Assembly: GCA_029224185.1 (NCBI GenBank)
Contig: JANZKI010000034.1
Location: 310,001-374,000 of the forward strand
Length of the DNA: 64,000 nucleotides
Origin: Karalla daura
Lineage: Eukaryota > Chordata > Actinopteri > Chaetodontiformes > Leiognathidae
Direction: 5' to 3'
Shown in pieces: positions 1 through 12,358 of this stretch; position 1 is the stretch's first letter, and each line of letters opens with the position of its first letter. The notes below the pieces were generated by a model that did no database searches, was not told the origin of the DNA, and saw nothing but the letters and a program-made list of their open reading frames with translations. The position numbers and the translations under genes were made by a program.

Positions 1-752
1 TAAACATTTGGCTCTATGGAGACTGCGCTTTCACCAATCTGGAATACGAGCTAACTGTCACGCCGTAGGGGATAGTTTCCAGAACACCATGACGCGATTT
101 GGTGTGTGTACCATGAAAACTGTGACCAGAGTCGCGAGGAGAAGTGTAACGTTTAACATTGATGTCAGCTTTTGGAAATTGAATGGGGGCTTCAGGAGGG
201 AAAAGGCTGCACTGGGCCTACGATGATGCTTGTCGTTTAAATTTCACAAGGCGCACGGGTTTATGGCCTGCCCCGCATGAGAGAGCACCATTGTTCCTAC
301 AAAACTGGAAAAAATAATTTGTCTGCTGCTTAGGGTGTGGCTGGGAGCAGCGTGAAAAGAGTGAAACGAGAGCTGATTTTTAAGCGATCCCGCATGTCGG
401 CCCGGTGCTATGAAGAGATTGGACATGCCCAATGCTGAGGGGGCCCTTTCCCACTCTGCGAGTCTCCCAGGGCCTGTGCCATCTGCTGGGGTGCATTGAA
501 GCTGGACGCCTCATCACTTTGTATTACCATGTCAGCAGAGGAGACAATGGAGCAGGTACCTGAGCACATGGTCGTCGAGAAGAGGTTCTGCTGAAAAACC
601 ATACAATCTATCAGCGTGCAACTCGCTACACAAACACACCACAAGATTCTTCAATTTTTGAAATGAAAATGAAGTTTCAAAGCCAAAGTATGGCAACGTT
701 ACGAATGTTTGTTTGTGGAGTTCTGTTTTTCCCATTCATTCTTATGGGAAAG

Positions 753-784
753 AGCCAAATTGGCCAAGTGATAAACATTTGGCT
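753..784. other. Dyad cluster across the monomer joint (monomer 1/2 copy)
   Basis: 'agccaaa' at 753-759 pairs with 'tttggct' at 778-784. Between them lies the self-complementary 8-mer 'ttggccaa'. Copies ending 'gcctaatt' lose part of the outer arm but keep the 8-mer. F copies read 'atggcgaa' or 'atggccaa' and lose it. Confidence 0.7.
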
Positions 785-889
785 CTATGGAGACAACGCT
801 TTCACCAATCTGGAGCATGAGCTCACTGTCAAGCCGTAGGGGACAGTCTCCAGAATGCCCTGACACGATTTGGTGTGTGTAGTATGAGA

Positions 890-903
890 ACTGTGGCCAC
901 AGT
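890..903. other. 14-bp perfect palindrome, one per monomer (monomer 2 copy)
   Basis: 'actgtggccacagt' equals its own reverse complement. It recurs at the same monomer position in families B, C, D, E and F and in the F/A mosaics. Canonical A copies read 'actgtgaccagagt' and monomer 61 reads 'actccggccacagt', both broken. It could bind a dimeric protein or extrude as a cruciform, but neither is shown by the sequence. Confidence 0.85.
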
Positions 904-1226
904 CGCGAGGAGTAGTGTAACGTTTAACATTGATGGCAGTGGTGGGACAATGAATGGGGGCTTATGGAGATAAAAGGCTGCACTGGGCCTACGATGAGGC
1001 TCGTCGTTTAAATTTCACAAGGCGCACGGGTTTATGGCCTGCCCCGCATGAGAGAGCACCAATGTTCCTACAAAACTGGAAAAAAGAATTTGTCTGCTGC
1101 TCAGGGTGTGGCTGGGAGCAGCGTGAAAAGAGCGAAACGAGAGCTGATTTTTAAGCGATCCCGCATGTCGGCCCTGTGCAAAGAAGAGATTGGACATGCC
1201 CAATGCTGACGGGGCCCTTTCAAACT

Positions 1227-1241
1227 CTGGGAGTCTCCCAG
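1227..1241. other. Hairpin dyad with 7-bp arms and 1-base loop (monomer 2 copy)
   Basis: 'ctgggag' and 'ctcccag' flank a single T. The dyad is present in B, C, D and E monomers and broken in A and F, which read 'ctgcgag'. In F the left-end string 'ggagagtctcc' forms a similar smaller dyad elsewhere in the monomer. Confidence 0.8.
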
Positions 1242-1323
1242 GGCCTGTGCCATCTGCTGGGGTGCATTGAAGCTGGACGCCTCATCACTTTGTATTACCA
1301 TGTCAGCAGAGGAGACAATGGAG

Positions 1324-1333
1324 CAGGTACCTG
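1324..1333. other. 10-bp palindrome with GGTACC core (monomer 2 copy)
   Basis: 'caggtacctg' is self-complementary and occurs once per monomer. The only loss noticed is in monomer 38, 'caggtaccta' (29089). A KpnI digest should therefore give a 771-bp ladder. Confidence 0.82.
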
Positions 1334-1427
1334 AGCACATGGTCGTCGAGAAGAGGTTCTGCTGAAAAACCATACAATCTATCAGCGTGCAACTCGCTAC
1401 ACAAACACACCACAAGATTCTTCAATT

Positions 1428-1452
1428 TTTGAAATGAAAATGAAGTTTCAAA
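1428..1452. other. Inverted repeat, 7-bp arms and 11-base loop (monomer 2 copy)
   Basis: 'tttgaaa' and 'tttcaaa' flank 'tgaaaatgaag'. The dyad lies in the A/T-rich right part of the monomer. The F family shortens the left arm ('tctgaaa'). Confidence 0.7.
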
Positions 1453-1542
1453 GCCAAAGTATGGCAACGTTACGAATGTTTGTTTGTGGAGTTCTGTTTT
1501 TCCCATTCATTCTTATGGGAAAGAGCCTAATTGGCCAAGTGA

Positions 1543-2312
1543 TCAACATTTGGCTCTATGGAGACTGCGCTTTCACCTATCTGGAATATGAGCTCACTGT
1601 CACGCCGTAGGGGACAGTCTCCAGAACGCCCTGACACGACTTGATGTGTGTAGTATGAGAACTGTGGCCACAGTCGCGAGGAGCAGTGTAATGTTTAACA
1701 TTGATGGCAGTGGTGGGACAATGAATGGGGGCTTATGGAAAAAAAAGGCTGCACTGGGCCTACGATGAGGCTCGTCGTTTAAATTTCACAAGGCGCACGG
1801 GTTTATGGCCTGCCCCGCATGAGAGAGCAAAAATGTTCCTACAAAACTGGAAAAAAGAATTTGTCTGCTGCTTAGGGTGAGGCTGGGAGTAGCGTGAAAA
1901 GAGCGAAACGAGAGCTGATTTTTAAGCGATCCCGCATGTCGGCCCTGTGCAAAGAAGAGATTGGACATGCCCAATGCTGACGGGGCCCTTTTAAACTCTG
2001 GGAGTCTCCCGGGGACTGTGCCATCTGCTGGGGTGCATTGAAGCTGGACGCCTCATCACTTTGTATGACCATGTGAGCAGAGGAGACATTGGAGCAGGTA
2101 CCTGAGCACATGGTTGTCGAGAAATGGTGCTGCTGAAAAACCATACAACCTATCAGCGTGCAACTCGCGACCAAACACACCACAAGATTCTTCAATTTCT
2201 GAAATGAAAATGAAGTTTCAAAGTCAAAGTATGGCAACGTTGCGAATGTTTGTTTGTGGAGTTCTTTTTTTCCCATTCATTCTTATGGGAAAAAGCCAAA
2301 ATGGCCAAGTGA
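1543..2312. repeat. C/F mosaic monomer 3 (770 bp)
   Basis: The left end and centre are family C1 ('cacctatctgg', 'gagcagtgtaatg', 'gagtagcg', 'ccttttaaactc'). From 'tgaccatgtgagcag' onward it is F2, including the 1-base deletion in 'ctcgcgaccaaac'. The switch lies between about 1997 and 2065. It spans the hairpin site, where a private 'tctcccggggactg' replaces 'tctcccagggcctg'. The longest open frame in the window (134 codons, minus strand, 1872-2276) exists only because this fusion removes intervening stops. I see no reason to regard it as a gene. Confidence 0.82.
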
Positions 2313-4625
2313 TAAACATTTGGCTCTATGGAGACTGCGCTTTCACCAATCTGGAATACGAGCTAACTGTCACGCCGTAGGGGATAGTTTCCAGAACACC
2401 ATGACGCGATTTGGTGTGTGTACCATGAAAACTGTGACCAGAGTCGCGAGGAGAAGTGTAACGTTTAACATTGATGTCAGCTGTTGGAAATTGAATGGGG
2501 GCTTCAGGAGGGAAAAGGCTGCACTGGGCCTACGATGATGCTCGTCGTTTACATTTCACAAGACGCACGGGTTTATGGCCTGCCCCGCATGAGAGAGCAC
2601 CATTGTTCCTACAAAACTGGAAAAAATAATTTGTCTGCTGCTTAGGGTGTGGCTGGGAGCAGCGTGAAAAGAGTGAAACGAGAGCTGATTTTTAAGCGAT
2701 CCCGCATGTCGGCCCGGTGCTATGAAGAGATTGGACATGCCCAATGCTGAGGGGGCCCTTTCCCACTCTGCGAGTCTCCCAGGGCCTGTGCCATCTGCTG
2801 GGGTGCATTGAAGCTGGACGCCTCATCACTTTGTATTACCATGTCAGCAGAGGAGACAATGGAGCAGGTACCTGAGCACATGGTCGTCGAGAAGAGGTTC
2901 TGCTGAAAAACCATACAATCTATCAGCGTGCAACTCGCTACACAAACACACCACAAGATTCTTCAATTTTTGAAATGAAAATGAAGTTTCAAAGCCAAAG
3001 TATGGCAACGTTACGAATGTTTGTTTGTGGAGTTCTGTTTTTCCCATTCATTCTTATGGGAAAGAGCCAAATTGGCCAAGTGATAAACATTTGGCTCTAT
3101 GGAGACAAAGCTTTCACCAATCTGGAGCATGAGCTCACTGTCAAGCCGTAGGGGACAGTCTCCAGAATGCCCTGACACGATTTGGTGTGTGTAGTATGAG
3201 AACTGTGGCCACAGTCGCGAGGAGTAGTGTAACGTTTAACATTGATGGCAGTGGTGGGACAATGAATGGGGGCTTATGGAGATAAAAGGCTGCACTGGGC
3301 CTACGATGAGGCTCGTCGTTTAAATTTCACAAGGCGCACGGGTTTATGGCCTGCCCCGCATGAGAGAGCACCAATGTTCCTACAAAACTGGAAAAAAGAA
3401 TTTGTCTGCTGCTCAGGGTGTGGCTGGGAGCAGCGTGAAAAGAGCGAAACGAGAGCTGATTTTTAAGCGATCCCGCATGTCGGCCCTGTGCAAAGAAGAG
3501 ATTGGACATGCCCAATGCTGACGGGGCCCTTTCAAACTCTGGGAGTCTCCCAGGGCCTGTGCCATCTGCTGGGGTGCATTGAAGCTGGACGCCTCATCAC
3601 TTTGTATTACCATGTCAGCAGAGGAGACAATGGAGCAGGTACCTGAGCACATGGTCGTCGAGAAGAGGTTCTGCTGAAAAACCATACAATCTATCAGCGT
3701 GCAACTCGCTACACAAACACACCACAAGATTCTTCAATTTTTGAAATGAAAATGAAGTTTCAAAGCCAAAGTATGGCAACGTTACGAATGTTTGTTTGTG
3801 GAGTTCTGTTTTTCCCATTCATTCTTATGGGAAAGAGCCTAATTGGCCAAGTGATCAACATTTGGCTCTATGGAGACTGCGCTTTCACCTATCTGGAATA
3901 TGAGCTCACTGTCACGCCGTAGGGGACAGTCTCCAGAACGCCCTGACACGACTTGATGTGTGTAGTATGAGAACTGTGGCCACAGTCGCGAGGAGCAGTG
4001 TAATGTTTAACATTGATGGCAGTGGTGGGACAATGAATGGGGGCTTATGGAAAGAAAAGGCTGCACTGGGCCTACGATGAGGCTCGTCGTTTAAATTTCA
4101 CAAGGCGCACGGGTTTATGGCCTGCCCCGCATGAGAGAGCAAAAATGTTCCTACAAAACTGGAAAAAAGAATTTGTCTGCTGCTTAGGGTGAGGCTGGGA
4201 GTAGCGTGAAAAGAGCGAAACGAGAGCTGATTTTTAAGCGATCCCGCATGTCGGCCCTGTGCAAAGAAGAGATTGGACATGCCCAATGCTGACGGGGCCC
4301 TTTTAAACTCTGGGAGTCTCCCAGGGCCTGTGCCATCTGCTGGGGTGCATTGAAGCTGGACGCCTCATCACTTTGTATTACCATGTAAGCAGAGGAGACA
4401 ATGGAGCAGGTACCTGAGCACCTGGTCGTCGAGAAGAGGTTCTGCTGAAAAACCATACAACCTATCAGCGTGCAACTCGCTACACAAACACACCACAAGA
4501 TTCTTCAATTTTTGAAATGAAAATGAAGTTTCAAAGTCAAAGTATGGCAACGTTGCGAATGTTTGTTTGTGGAGTTCTGTTTTTCCCATTCATTCTTGTG
4601 GGAAAAAGCCAAATTGGCCAAGTGA

Positions 4626-5396
4626 TAAACATTTGGCTCTATGGAGACAACGTTTTCACCAATCTGGAATACGAGCTCACTGTCACGCCGTAGGGGACAG
4701 TCTCCAGAATGCCCTGACACGATTTGGTGTGTGTACTATGAAAACTGTGGCCACAGTCGCGAGGAGAAGTGTAACGTTTAACATTGATGTCAGCTGTTGG
4801 AAATTGAATGGGGGCTTCAGGAGGGAAAAGGCTGCACTGGGCCTACGATGATGCTCGTCGTTTAAATTTCACAAGGCGCACGGGTTTATGGCCTGCCCCG
4901 CATGAGAGAGCACCATTGTTCCTACAAAACTGGAAAAAATAATTTGTCTGCTGCTTAGGGTGTGGCTGGGAGCAGCGTGAAAAGAGTGAAACGAGAGCTG
5001 ATTTTTAAGCGATCCCGCATGTCGGCCCGGTGCTATGAAGAGATTGGACATGCCCAATGCTGAGGGGGCCCTTTCCCACTCTGCGAGTCTCCCAGGGCCT
5101 GTGCCATCTGCTGGGGTGCATTGAAGCTGGACGCCTCATCACTTTGTATGACCATGTCAGCAGAGGAGACAATGGAGCAGGTACCTGAGCACATGGTCGT
5201 CGAGAAGAGGTTCTGCTGAAAAACCATACAATCTATCAGCGTGCAACTCGCTACACAAACACACCACAAGATTCTTCAATTTTTGAAATGAAAATGAAGT
5301 TTCAAAGCCAAAGTATGGCAACGTTACGAATGTTTGTTTGTGGAGTTCTGTTTTTCCCATTCATTCTTATGGGAAAGAGCCAAATTGGCCAAGTGA
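4626..5396. repeat. F/A mosaic monomer 7 (also monomers 14, 41, 47, 73)
   Basis: The left end is F-like ('caacgttttcaccaatctgg', 'gagtctccagaatg' type, 'gtactatg') and the body is A ('gatgtcagctgttgg', 'gcttcaggagg'). The same fusion recurs at 10023-10793, 30841-31611, 35467-36237 and 55516-56286. The palindrome 'actgtggccacagt' is intact, as in F and unlike canonical A, but the preceding 'gaaaac' is A-like. The switch is therefore not a single clean breakpoint and lies close to the palindrome. Each of these monomers follows one with an E-like right end ('cttgtgggaaaaagcc'), so a whole E-F joint was carried in. Confidence 0.8.
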
Positions 5397-6167
5397 TAAA
5401 CATTTGGCTCTATGGAGACAACGCCTTCCCAAATCTGGATTATGATCTAACTGTCAAGCCGTAGGGGAGAGTTTCCAGTACGTCCTGACACGATTTGGTG
5501 TGTGTAGTATGAGAACTGTGGCCACAGTCGCGAGGAGTAGTGTAACGTTTAACATTGATGGCAGTGGTGGGACAATGAATGGGGGCTTATGGAGAGAAAA
5601 GGCTGCACTGGGCCTACGATGAGGCTCGTCGTTTAAATTTCAGAAGGCGCACGGGTTAATGGCCTGCCCCGCATGAGAGAGCACCAATGTTCCTACAAAA
5701 CTGGAAAAAAGAATTTGTCTGCTGCTTAGGGTGAGGCTGGGAGCAGCGTGAAAAGAGCGAAACGAGAGCTGATTTTTAAGCGATCCCGCATGTCGGCCCT
5801 GTGCTAAGAAGAGATTGGACATGCCCAATGCTGAGGGGGCCCTTTCAAACTCTGGGAGTCTCCCAGGGCCTGTGCCATCTGCTGGGGTGCATTGAAGCTG
5901 GACGCCTCATCACTTTGTATTACCATGTCAGCAGAGGAGACAATGGAGCAGGTACCTGAGCACATGGTCGTCGAGAAGAGGTTCTGCTGAAAAACCATAC
6001 AATCTATCAGCGTGCAACCCGCTACACAAACACACCACAAGATTCTTCAATTTTTGAAATGAAAATGAAGTTTCAAAGTCAAAGTATGGCAACGTTGCGA
6101 ATGTTTGTTTGTGGAGTTCTGTTTTTCCCATTCATTCTTATGGGAACAAGCCAAATTGGCCAAGTGA

Positions 6168-6938
6168 TAAACATTTGGCTCTATGGAGACAACGCTTTCA
6201 CCAATCTGGAGCATGAGCTAACTGTCAAGCCGTAGGGGACAGTCTCCAGAATGCCCTGACACGATTTGGTGTGTGTAGTATGAGAACTGTGGCCACAGTC
6301 GCGAGGAGTAGTGTAACGTTTAACATTGATGGCAGTGGTGGGACAATGAATGGGGGCTTATGGAGATAAAAGGCTGCACTGGGCCAACGATGAGGCTCGT
6401 CGTTTAAATTTCACAAGGTGCACGGGTTTATGGCCTGCCCCGCATGAGAGAGCACCATTGTTCCTACAAAACTGGAAAAAATAATTTGTCTGCTGCTTAG
6501 GGTGTGGCTGGGAGCAGCGTGAAAAGAGTGAAACGAGAGCTGATTTTTAAGCGATCCCGCATGTCGGCCCGGTGCTATGAAGAGATTGGACATGCCCAAT
6601 GCTGAGGGGGCCCTTTCCCACTCTGCGAGTCTCCCAGGGCCTGTGCCATCTGCTGGGGTGCATTGAAGCTGGACGCCTCATCACTTTGTATTACCATGTC
6701 AGCAGAGGAGACAATGGAGCAGGTACCTGAGCACATGGTCGTCGAGAAGAGGTTCTGCTGAAAAACCATACAATCTATCAGCGTGCAACTCGCTACACAA
6801 ACACACCACAAGATTCTTCAATTTTTGAAATGAAAATGAAGTTTCAAAGCCAAAGTATGGCAACGTTACGAATGTTTGTTTGTGGAGTTCTGTTTTTCCC
6901 ATTCATTCTTATGGGAAAGAGCCAAATTGGCCAAGTGA
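6168..6938. repeat. E/A mosaic monomer 9 (also monomer 43)
   Basis: The left part is E, up to 'aaggtgcacggg'. From 'caccattgttcc' the monomer is A ('gagtgaaacg', 'cggtgctatgaag', 'ctctgcgag'). The switch lies within roughly 6419-6451. Monomer 43 (32383-33153) has the same structure. Confidence 0.8.
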
Positions 6939-8480
6939 TAAACATTTGGCTCTATGGAGACAACGCCTTCCCAAATCTGGATTATGATCTAACTGTCAAG
7001 CCGTAGGGGAGAGTTTCCAGTACGTCCTGACACGATTTGGTGTGTGTAGTATGAGAACTGTGGCCACAGTCGCGAGGAGTAGTGTAACGTTTAACATTGA
7101 TGGCAGTGGTGGGACAATGAATGGGGGCTTATGGAGAGAAAAGGCTGCACTGGGCCTACGATGAGGCTCGTCGTTTAAATTTCAGAAGGCGCACGGGTTA
7201 ATGGCCTGCCCCGCATGAGAGAGCACCAATGTTCCTACAAAACTGGAAAAAAGAATTTGTCTGCTGCTTAGGGTGAGGCTGGGAGCAGCGTGAAAAGAGC
7301 GAAACGAGAGCTGATTTTTAAGCGATCCCGCATGTCGGCCCTGTGCTAAGAAGAGATTGGACATGCCCAATGCTGAGGGGGCCCTTTCAAACTCTGGGAG
7401 TCTCCCAGGGCCTGTGCCATCTGCTGGGGTGCATTGAAGCTGGACGCCTCATCACTTTGTATTACCATGTCAGCAGAGGAGACAATGGAGCAGGTACCTG
7501 AGCACATGGTCGTCGAGAAGAGGTTCTGCTGAAAAACCATACAACCTATCAGCGTGCAACCCGCTACACAAACACACCACAAGATTCTTCAATTTTTGAA
7601 ATGAAAATGAAGTTTCAAAGTCAAAGTATGGCAACGTTGCGAATGTTTGTTTGTGGAGTTCTGTTTTTCCCATTCATTCTTATGGGAACAAGCCAAATTG
7701 GCCAAGTGATAAACATTTGGCTCTATGGAGACAACGCTTTCACCAATCTGGAGCATGAGCTAACTGTCAAGCCGTAGGGGACAGTCTCCAGAATGCCCTG
7801 ACACGATTTGGTGTGTGTAGTATGAGAACTGTGGCCACAGTCGCGAGGAGTAGTGTAACGTTTAACATTGATGGCAGTGGTGGGACAATGAATGGGGGCT
7901 TATGGAGATAAAAGGCTGCACTGGGCCAACGATGAGGCTCGTCGTTTAAATTTCACAAGGTGCACGGGTTTATGGCCTGCCCCGCATGAGAGAGCAAAAA
8001 TGTTCCTACAAAACTGGAAAAAATAATTTGTGTACTGCTTAGGGTGTGGCTGGGAGCAGCGTGAAAAGAGCGAAACGAGAGCTGATTTTTAAGCGATCCC
8101 GCATGTCGGCCCTGTGCTAAGAAGAGATTGGACATGCCCAATGCTGAGGGGGCCCTTTCAAACTCTGGGAGTCTCCCAGGGCCTGTGCCATCTGCTGGGG
8201 TGCATTGAAGCTGGACGCCTCATCACTTTGTATTACCATGTCAGCAGAGGAGACAATGGAGCAGGTACCTGAGCACATGGTCGTCGAGAAGAGGTTCTGC
8301 TGAAAAACCATACAATCTATCAGCGTGCAACTCGCTACACAAACACACCACAAGATTCTTCAATTTTTTAAATGAAAATGAAGTTTCAAAGCCAAAGTAT
8401 GGCAACGTTACGAATGTTTGTTTGTGGAGTTCTGTTTTTCCCATTCATTCTTATGGGAAAGAGCCTAATTGGCCAAGTGA

Positions 8481-11400
8481 TAAACATTTGGCTCTATGGA
8501 GACTGCGCTTTCACCTATCTGGAATATGAGCTCACTGTCACGCCGTAGGGGACAGTCTCCAGAACGCCCTGACACGACTTGATGTGTGTAGTATGAGAAC
8601 TGTGGCCACAGTCGCGAGGAGCAGTGTAATGTTTAACATTGATGGCAGTGGTGGGACAATGAATGGGGGCTTATGGAAAGAAAAGGCTGCACTGGGCCTA
8701 CGATGAGGCTCGTTGTTTAAATTTCACAAGGCGCACGGGTTTATGGCCTGCCCCGCATGAGAGAGCAAAAATGTTCCTACAAAACTGGAAAAAAGAATTT
8801 GTCTGCTGCTTAGGGTGAGGCTGGGAGCAGCGTGAAAAGAGCGAAACGAGAGCTGATTTTTAAGCGATCCCGCATGTCGGCCCTGTGCAAAGAAGAGATT
8901 GGACATGCCCAATGCTGACGGGGCCCTTTCAAACTCTGGGAGTCTCCCAGGGCCTGTGCCATCTGCTGGGGTGCATTGAAGCTGGACGCCTCATCACTTT
9001 GTATTACCATGTCAGCAGAGGAGACAATGGAGCAGGTACCTGAGCACATGGTCGTCGAGAAGAGGTTCTGCTGAAAAACCATACAATCTATCAGCGTGCA
9101 ACTCGCTACACAAACACACCACAAGATTCTTCAATTTTTGAAATGAAAATGAAGTTTCAAAGCCAAAGTATGGCAACGTTACGAATGTTTGTTTGTGGAG
9201 TTCTGTTTTTCCCATTCATTCTTATGGGAAAGAGCCAAATTGGCCAAGTGATAAACATTTGGCTCTATGGAGACAACGCCTTCCCAAATCTGGATTATGA
9301 TCTAACTGTCAAGCCGTAGGGGAGAGTTTCCAGTACGTCCTGACACGATTTGGTGTGTGTAGTATGAGAACTGTGGCCACAGTCGCGAGGAGTAGTGTAA
9401 CGTTTAACATTGATGGCAGTGGTGGGACAATGAATGGGGGCTTATGGAGAGAAAAGGCTGCACTGGGCCTACGATGAGGCTCGTCGTTTAAATTTCAGAA
9501 GGCGCACGGGTTAATGGCCTGCCCCGCATGAGAGAGCACCAATGTTCCTACAAAACTGGAAAAAAGAATTTGTCTGCTGCTTAGGGTGAGGCTGGGAGCA
9601 GCGTGAAAAGAGCGAAACGAAAGCTGATTTTTAAGCGATCCCGCATGTCGGCCCTGTGCTAAGAAGAGATTGGACATGCCCAATGCTGAGGGGGCCCTTT
9701 CAAACTCTGGGAGTCTCCCAGGGCCTGTGCCATCTGCTGGGGTGCATTGAAGCTGGACGCCTCATCACTTTGTATTACCATGTAAGCAGAGATGACAATG
9801 GAGCAGGTACCTGAGCACATGGTCGTCGAGAAGAGGTTCTGCTGAAAAACCATACAACCTATCAGCGTGCAACTCGCTACACAAACACACCACAAGATTC
9901 TTCAATTTTTGAAATGAAAATGAAGTTTCAAAGTCAAAGTATGGCAACGTTGCGAATGTTTGTTTGTGGAGTTCTGTTTTTCCCATTCATTCTTGTGGGA
10001 AAAAGCCAAATTGGCCAAGTGATAAACATTTGGCTCTATGGAGACAACGTTTTCACCAATCTGGAATACGAGCTCACTGTCACGCCGTAGGGGAGAGTCT
10101 CCAGAATGCCCTGACACGATTTGGTGTGTGTACTATGAAAACTGTGGCCACAGTCGCGAGGAGAAGTGTAACGTTTAACATTGATGTCAGCTGTTGGAAA
10201 TTGAATGGGGGCTTCAGGAGGGAAAAGGCTGCACTGGGCCTACGATGATGCTCGTCGTTTAAATTTCACAAGGCGCACGGGTTTATGGCCTGCCCCGCAT
10301 GAGAGAGCACCATTGTTCCTACAAAACTGGAAAAAATAATTTGTCTGCTGCTTAGGGTGTGGCTGGGAGCAGCGTGAAAAGAGTGAAACGAGAGCTGATT
10401 TTTAAGCGATCCCGCATGTCGGCCCGGTGCTATGAAGAGATTGGACATGCCCAATGCTGAGGGGGCCCTTTCCCACTCTGCGAGTCTCCCAGGGCCTGTG
10501 CCATCTGCTGGGGTGCATTGAAGCTGGACGCCTCATCACTTTGTATGACCATGTCAGCAGAGGAGACAATGGAGCAGGTACCTGAGCACATGGTCGTCGA
10601 GAAGAGGTTCTGCTGAAAAACCATACAATCTATCAGCGTGCAACTCGCTACACAAACACACCACAAGATTCTTCAATTTTTGAAATGAAAATGAAGTTTC
10701 AAAGCCAAAGTATGGCAACGTTACGAATGTTTGTTTGTGGAGTTCTGTTTTTCCCATTCATTCTTATGGGAAAGAGCCAAATTGGCCAAGTGATAAACAT
10801 TTGGCTCTATGGAGACAACGCCTTCCCAAATCTGGATTATGATCTAACTGTCAAGCCGTAGGGGAGAGTTTCCAGTACGTCCTGACACGATTTGGTGTGT
10901 GTAGTATGAGAACTGTGGCCACAGTCGCGAGGAGTAGTGTAACGTTTAACATTGATGGCAGTGGTGGGACAATGAATGGGGGCTTATGGAGAGAAAAGGC
11001 TGCACTGGGCCTACGATGAGGCTCGTCGTTTAAATTTCAGAAGGCGCACGGGTTAATGGCCTGCCCCGCATGAGAGAGCACCAATGTTCCTACAAAACTG
11101 GAAAAAAGAATTTGTCTGCTGCTTAGGGTGAGGCTGGGAGCAGCGTGAAAAGAGCGAAACGAGAGCTGATTTTTAAGCGATCCCGCATGTCGGCCCTGTG
11201 CTAAGAAGAGATTGGACATGCCCAATGCTGAGGGGGCCCTTTCAAACTCTGGGAGTCTCCCAGGGCCTGTGCCATCTGCTGGGGTGCATTGAAGCTGGAC
11301 GCCTCATCACTTTGTATTACCATGTCAGCAGAGGAGACAATGGAGCAGGTACCTGAGCACATGGTCGTCGAGAAGAGGTTCTGCTGAAAAACCATACAAT

Positions 11401-12335
11401 CTATCAGCGTGCAACCCGCTACACAAACACACCACAAGATTCTTCAATTTTTGAAATGAAAATGAAGTTTCAAAGTCAAAGTATGGCAACGTTGCGAATG
11501 TTTGTTTGTGGAGTTCTGTTTTTCCCATTCATTCTTATGGGAACAAGCCAAATTGGCCAAGTGATAAACATTTGGCTCTATGGAGACAACGCTTTCACCA
11601 ATCTGGAGCATGAGCTAACTGTCAAGCCGTAGGGGACAGTCTCCAGAATGCCCTGACACGATTTGGTGTGTGTAGTATGAGAACTGTGGCCACAGTCGCG
11701 AGGAGTAGTGTAACGTTTAACATTGATGGCAGTGGTGGGACAATGAATGGGGGCTTATGGAGATAAAAGGCTGCACTGGGCCAACGATGAGGCTCGTCGT
11801 TTAAATTTCACAAGGTGCACGGGTTTCTGGCCTGCCCCGCATGAGAGAGCAAAAATGTTCCTACAAAACTGGAAAAAATAATTTGTGTACTGCTTAGGGT
11901 GTGGCTGGGAGCAGCGTGAAAAGAGCGAAACGAGAGCTGATTTTTAAGCGATCCCGCATGTCGGCCCTGTGCTAAGAAGAGATTGGACATGCCCAATGCT
12001 GAGGGGGCCCTTTCAAACTCTGGGAGTCTCCCAGGGCCTGTGCCATCTGCTGGGGTGCATTGAAGCTGGACGCCTCATCACTTTGTATTACCATGTCAGC
12101 AGAGGAGACAATGGAGCAGGTACCTGAGCACATGGTCGTCGAGAAGAGGTTCTGCTGAAAAACCATACAATCTATCAGCGTGCAACTCGCTACACAAACA
12201 CACCACAAGATTCTTCAATTTTTTAAATGAAAATGAAGTTTCAAAGCCAAAGTATGGCAACGTTACGAATGTTTGTTTGTGGAGTTCTGTTTTTCCCATT
12301 CATTCTTATGGGAAAGAGCCTAATTGGCCAAGTGA
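8481..12335. repeat. Monomers 12-16: C-D/E-F/A-D-E block
   Basis: Starts: 8481 C2, 9252 D with E-like right end, 10023 F/A mosaic, 10794 D, 11565 E. Monomer 12 has a private CpG-to-TpG change at 8714 ('cgttgttt' for 'cgtcgttt'). Monomer 13 has the private string 'gtaagcagagatgac'. In the second copy of this region (monomers 46-49), monomers 12 and 13 are replaced by one recombinant monomer. Confidence 0.82.
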
Positions 12336-12358
12336 TAAACATTTGGCTCTATGGAGAC

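Larger units (their letters stand above)
1..4625. repeat. Monomers 1-6: two A-B-C trimers
   Basis: Monomer starts and families: 1 A, 772 B, 1543 C with F right end, 2313 A, 3084 B, 3855 C with E-like right end. The trimer period is 2,312-2,313 bp. Monomer 1 has two private changes relative to other A copies: 'gtcagcttttgg' for 'gtcagctgttgg', and 'gatgcttgtcg' for 'gatgctcgtcg' (a CpG-to-TpG change at 231). From about base 859 onward this block is duplicated near 27.1-30.8 kb. Confidence 0.85.
4626..8480. repeat. Monomers 7-11: A*-D-(E/A)-D-E block
   Basis: Starts: 4626 F/A mosaic, 5397 D, 6168 E/A mosaic, 6939 D, 7710 E. Monomers 8 and 10 are near-identical D copies 1,542 bp apart, so this is a local two-monomer expansion. 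They differ at 'acaatctatc' versus 'acaacctatc'. The block reappears as monomers 41-45. Confidence 0.83.

Noticed and set aside
331..336. Telomere-like TTAGGG
   Set aside because: A single hexamer per monomer ('cttagggtg') with no tandem run. Expected by chance.
954..1154. 66-codon plus-strand frame in B monomers
   Set aside because: It arises from one base change ('cttaggg' to 'ctcaggg') that removes a stop. Other families lack it and nothing suggests translation.
1048..1165. CENP-B box candidates at the two 'cccgcatg' motifs
   Set aside because: Each has the CCCG..T half of the box in reverse orientation but lacks the CGAA half. No full match was found in the reference monomers on either strand.
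1436..1449. Heat-shock element (GAAnnTTC)
   Set aside because: Only one correctly spaced inverted pair, 'gaagtttc'. The nearby GAA units are in the wrong orientation or spacing for a three-unit element.
1872..2276. 134-codon frame on the minus strand (also at 28087-28491)
   Set aside because: It spans a C/F fusion that happens to remove stops and is present only in duplicated monomers 3 and 37. It resembles no family I know, and the equivalent frame is broken in the other monomers.
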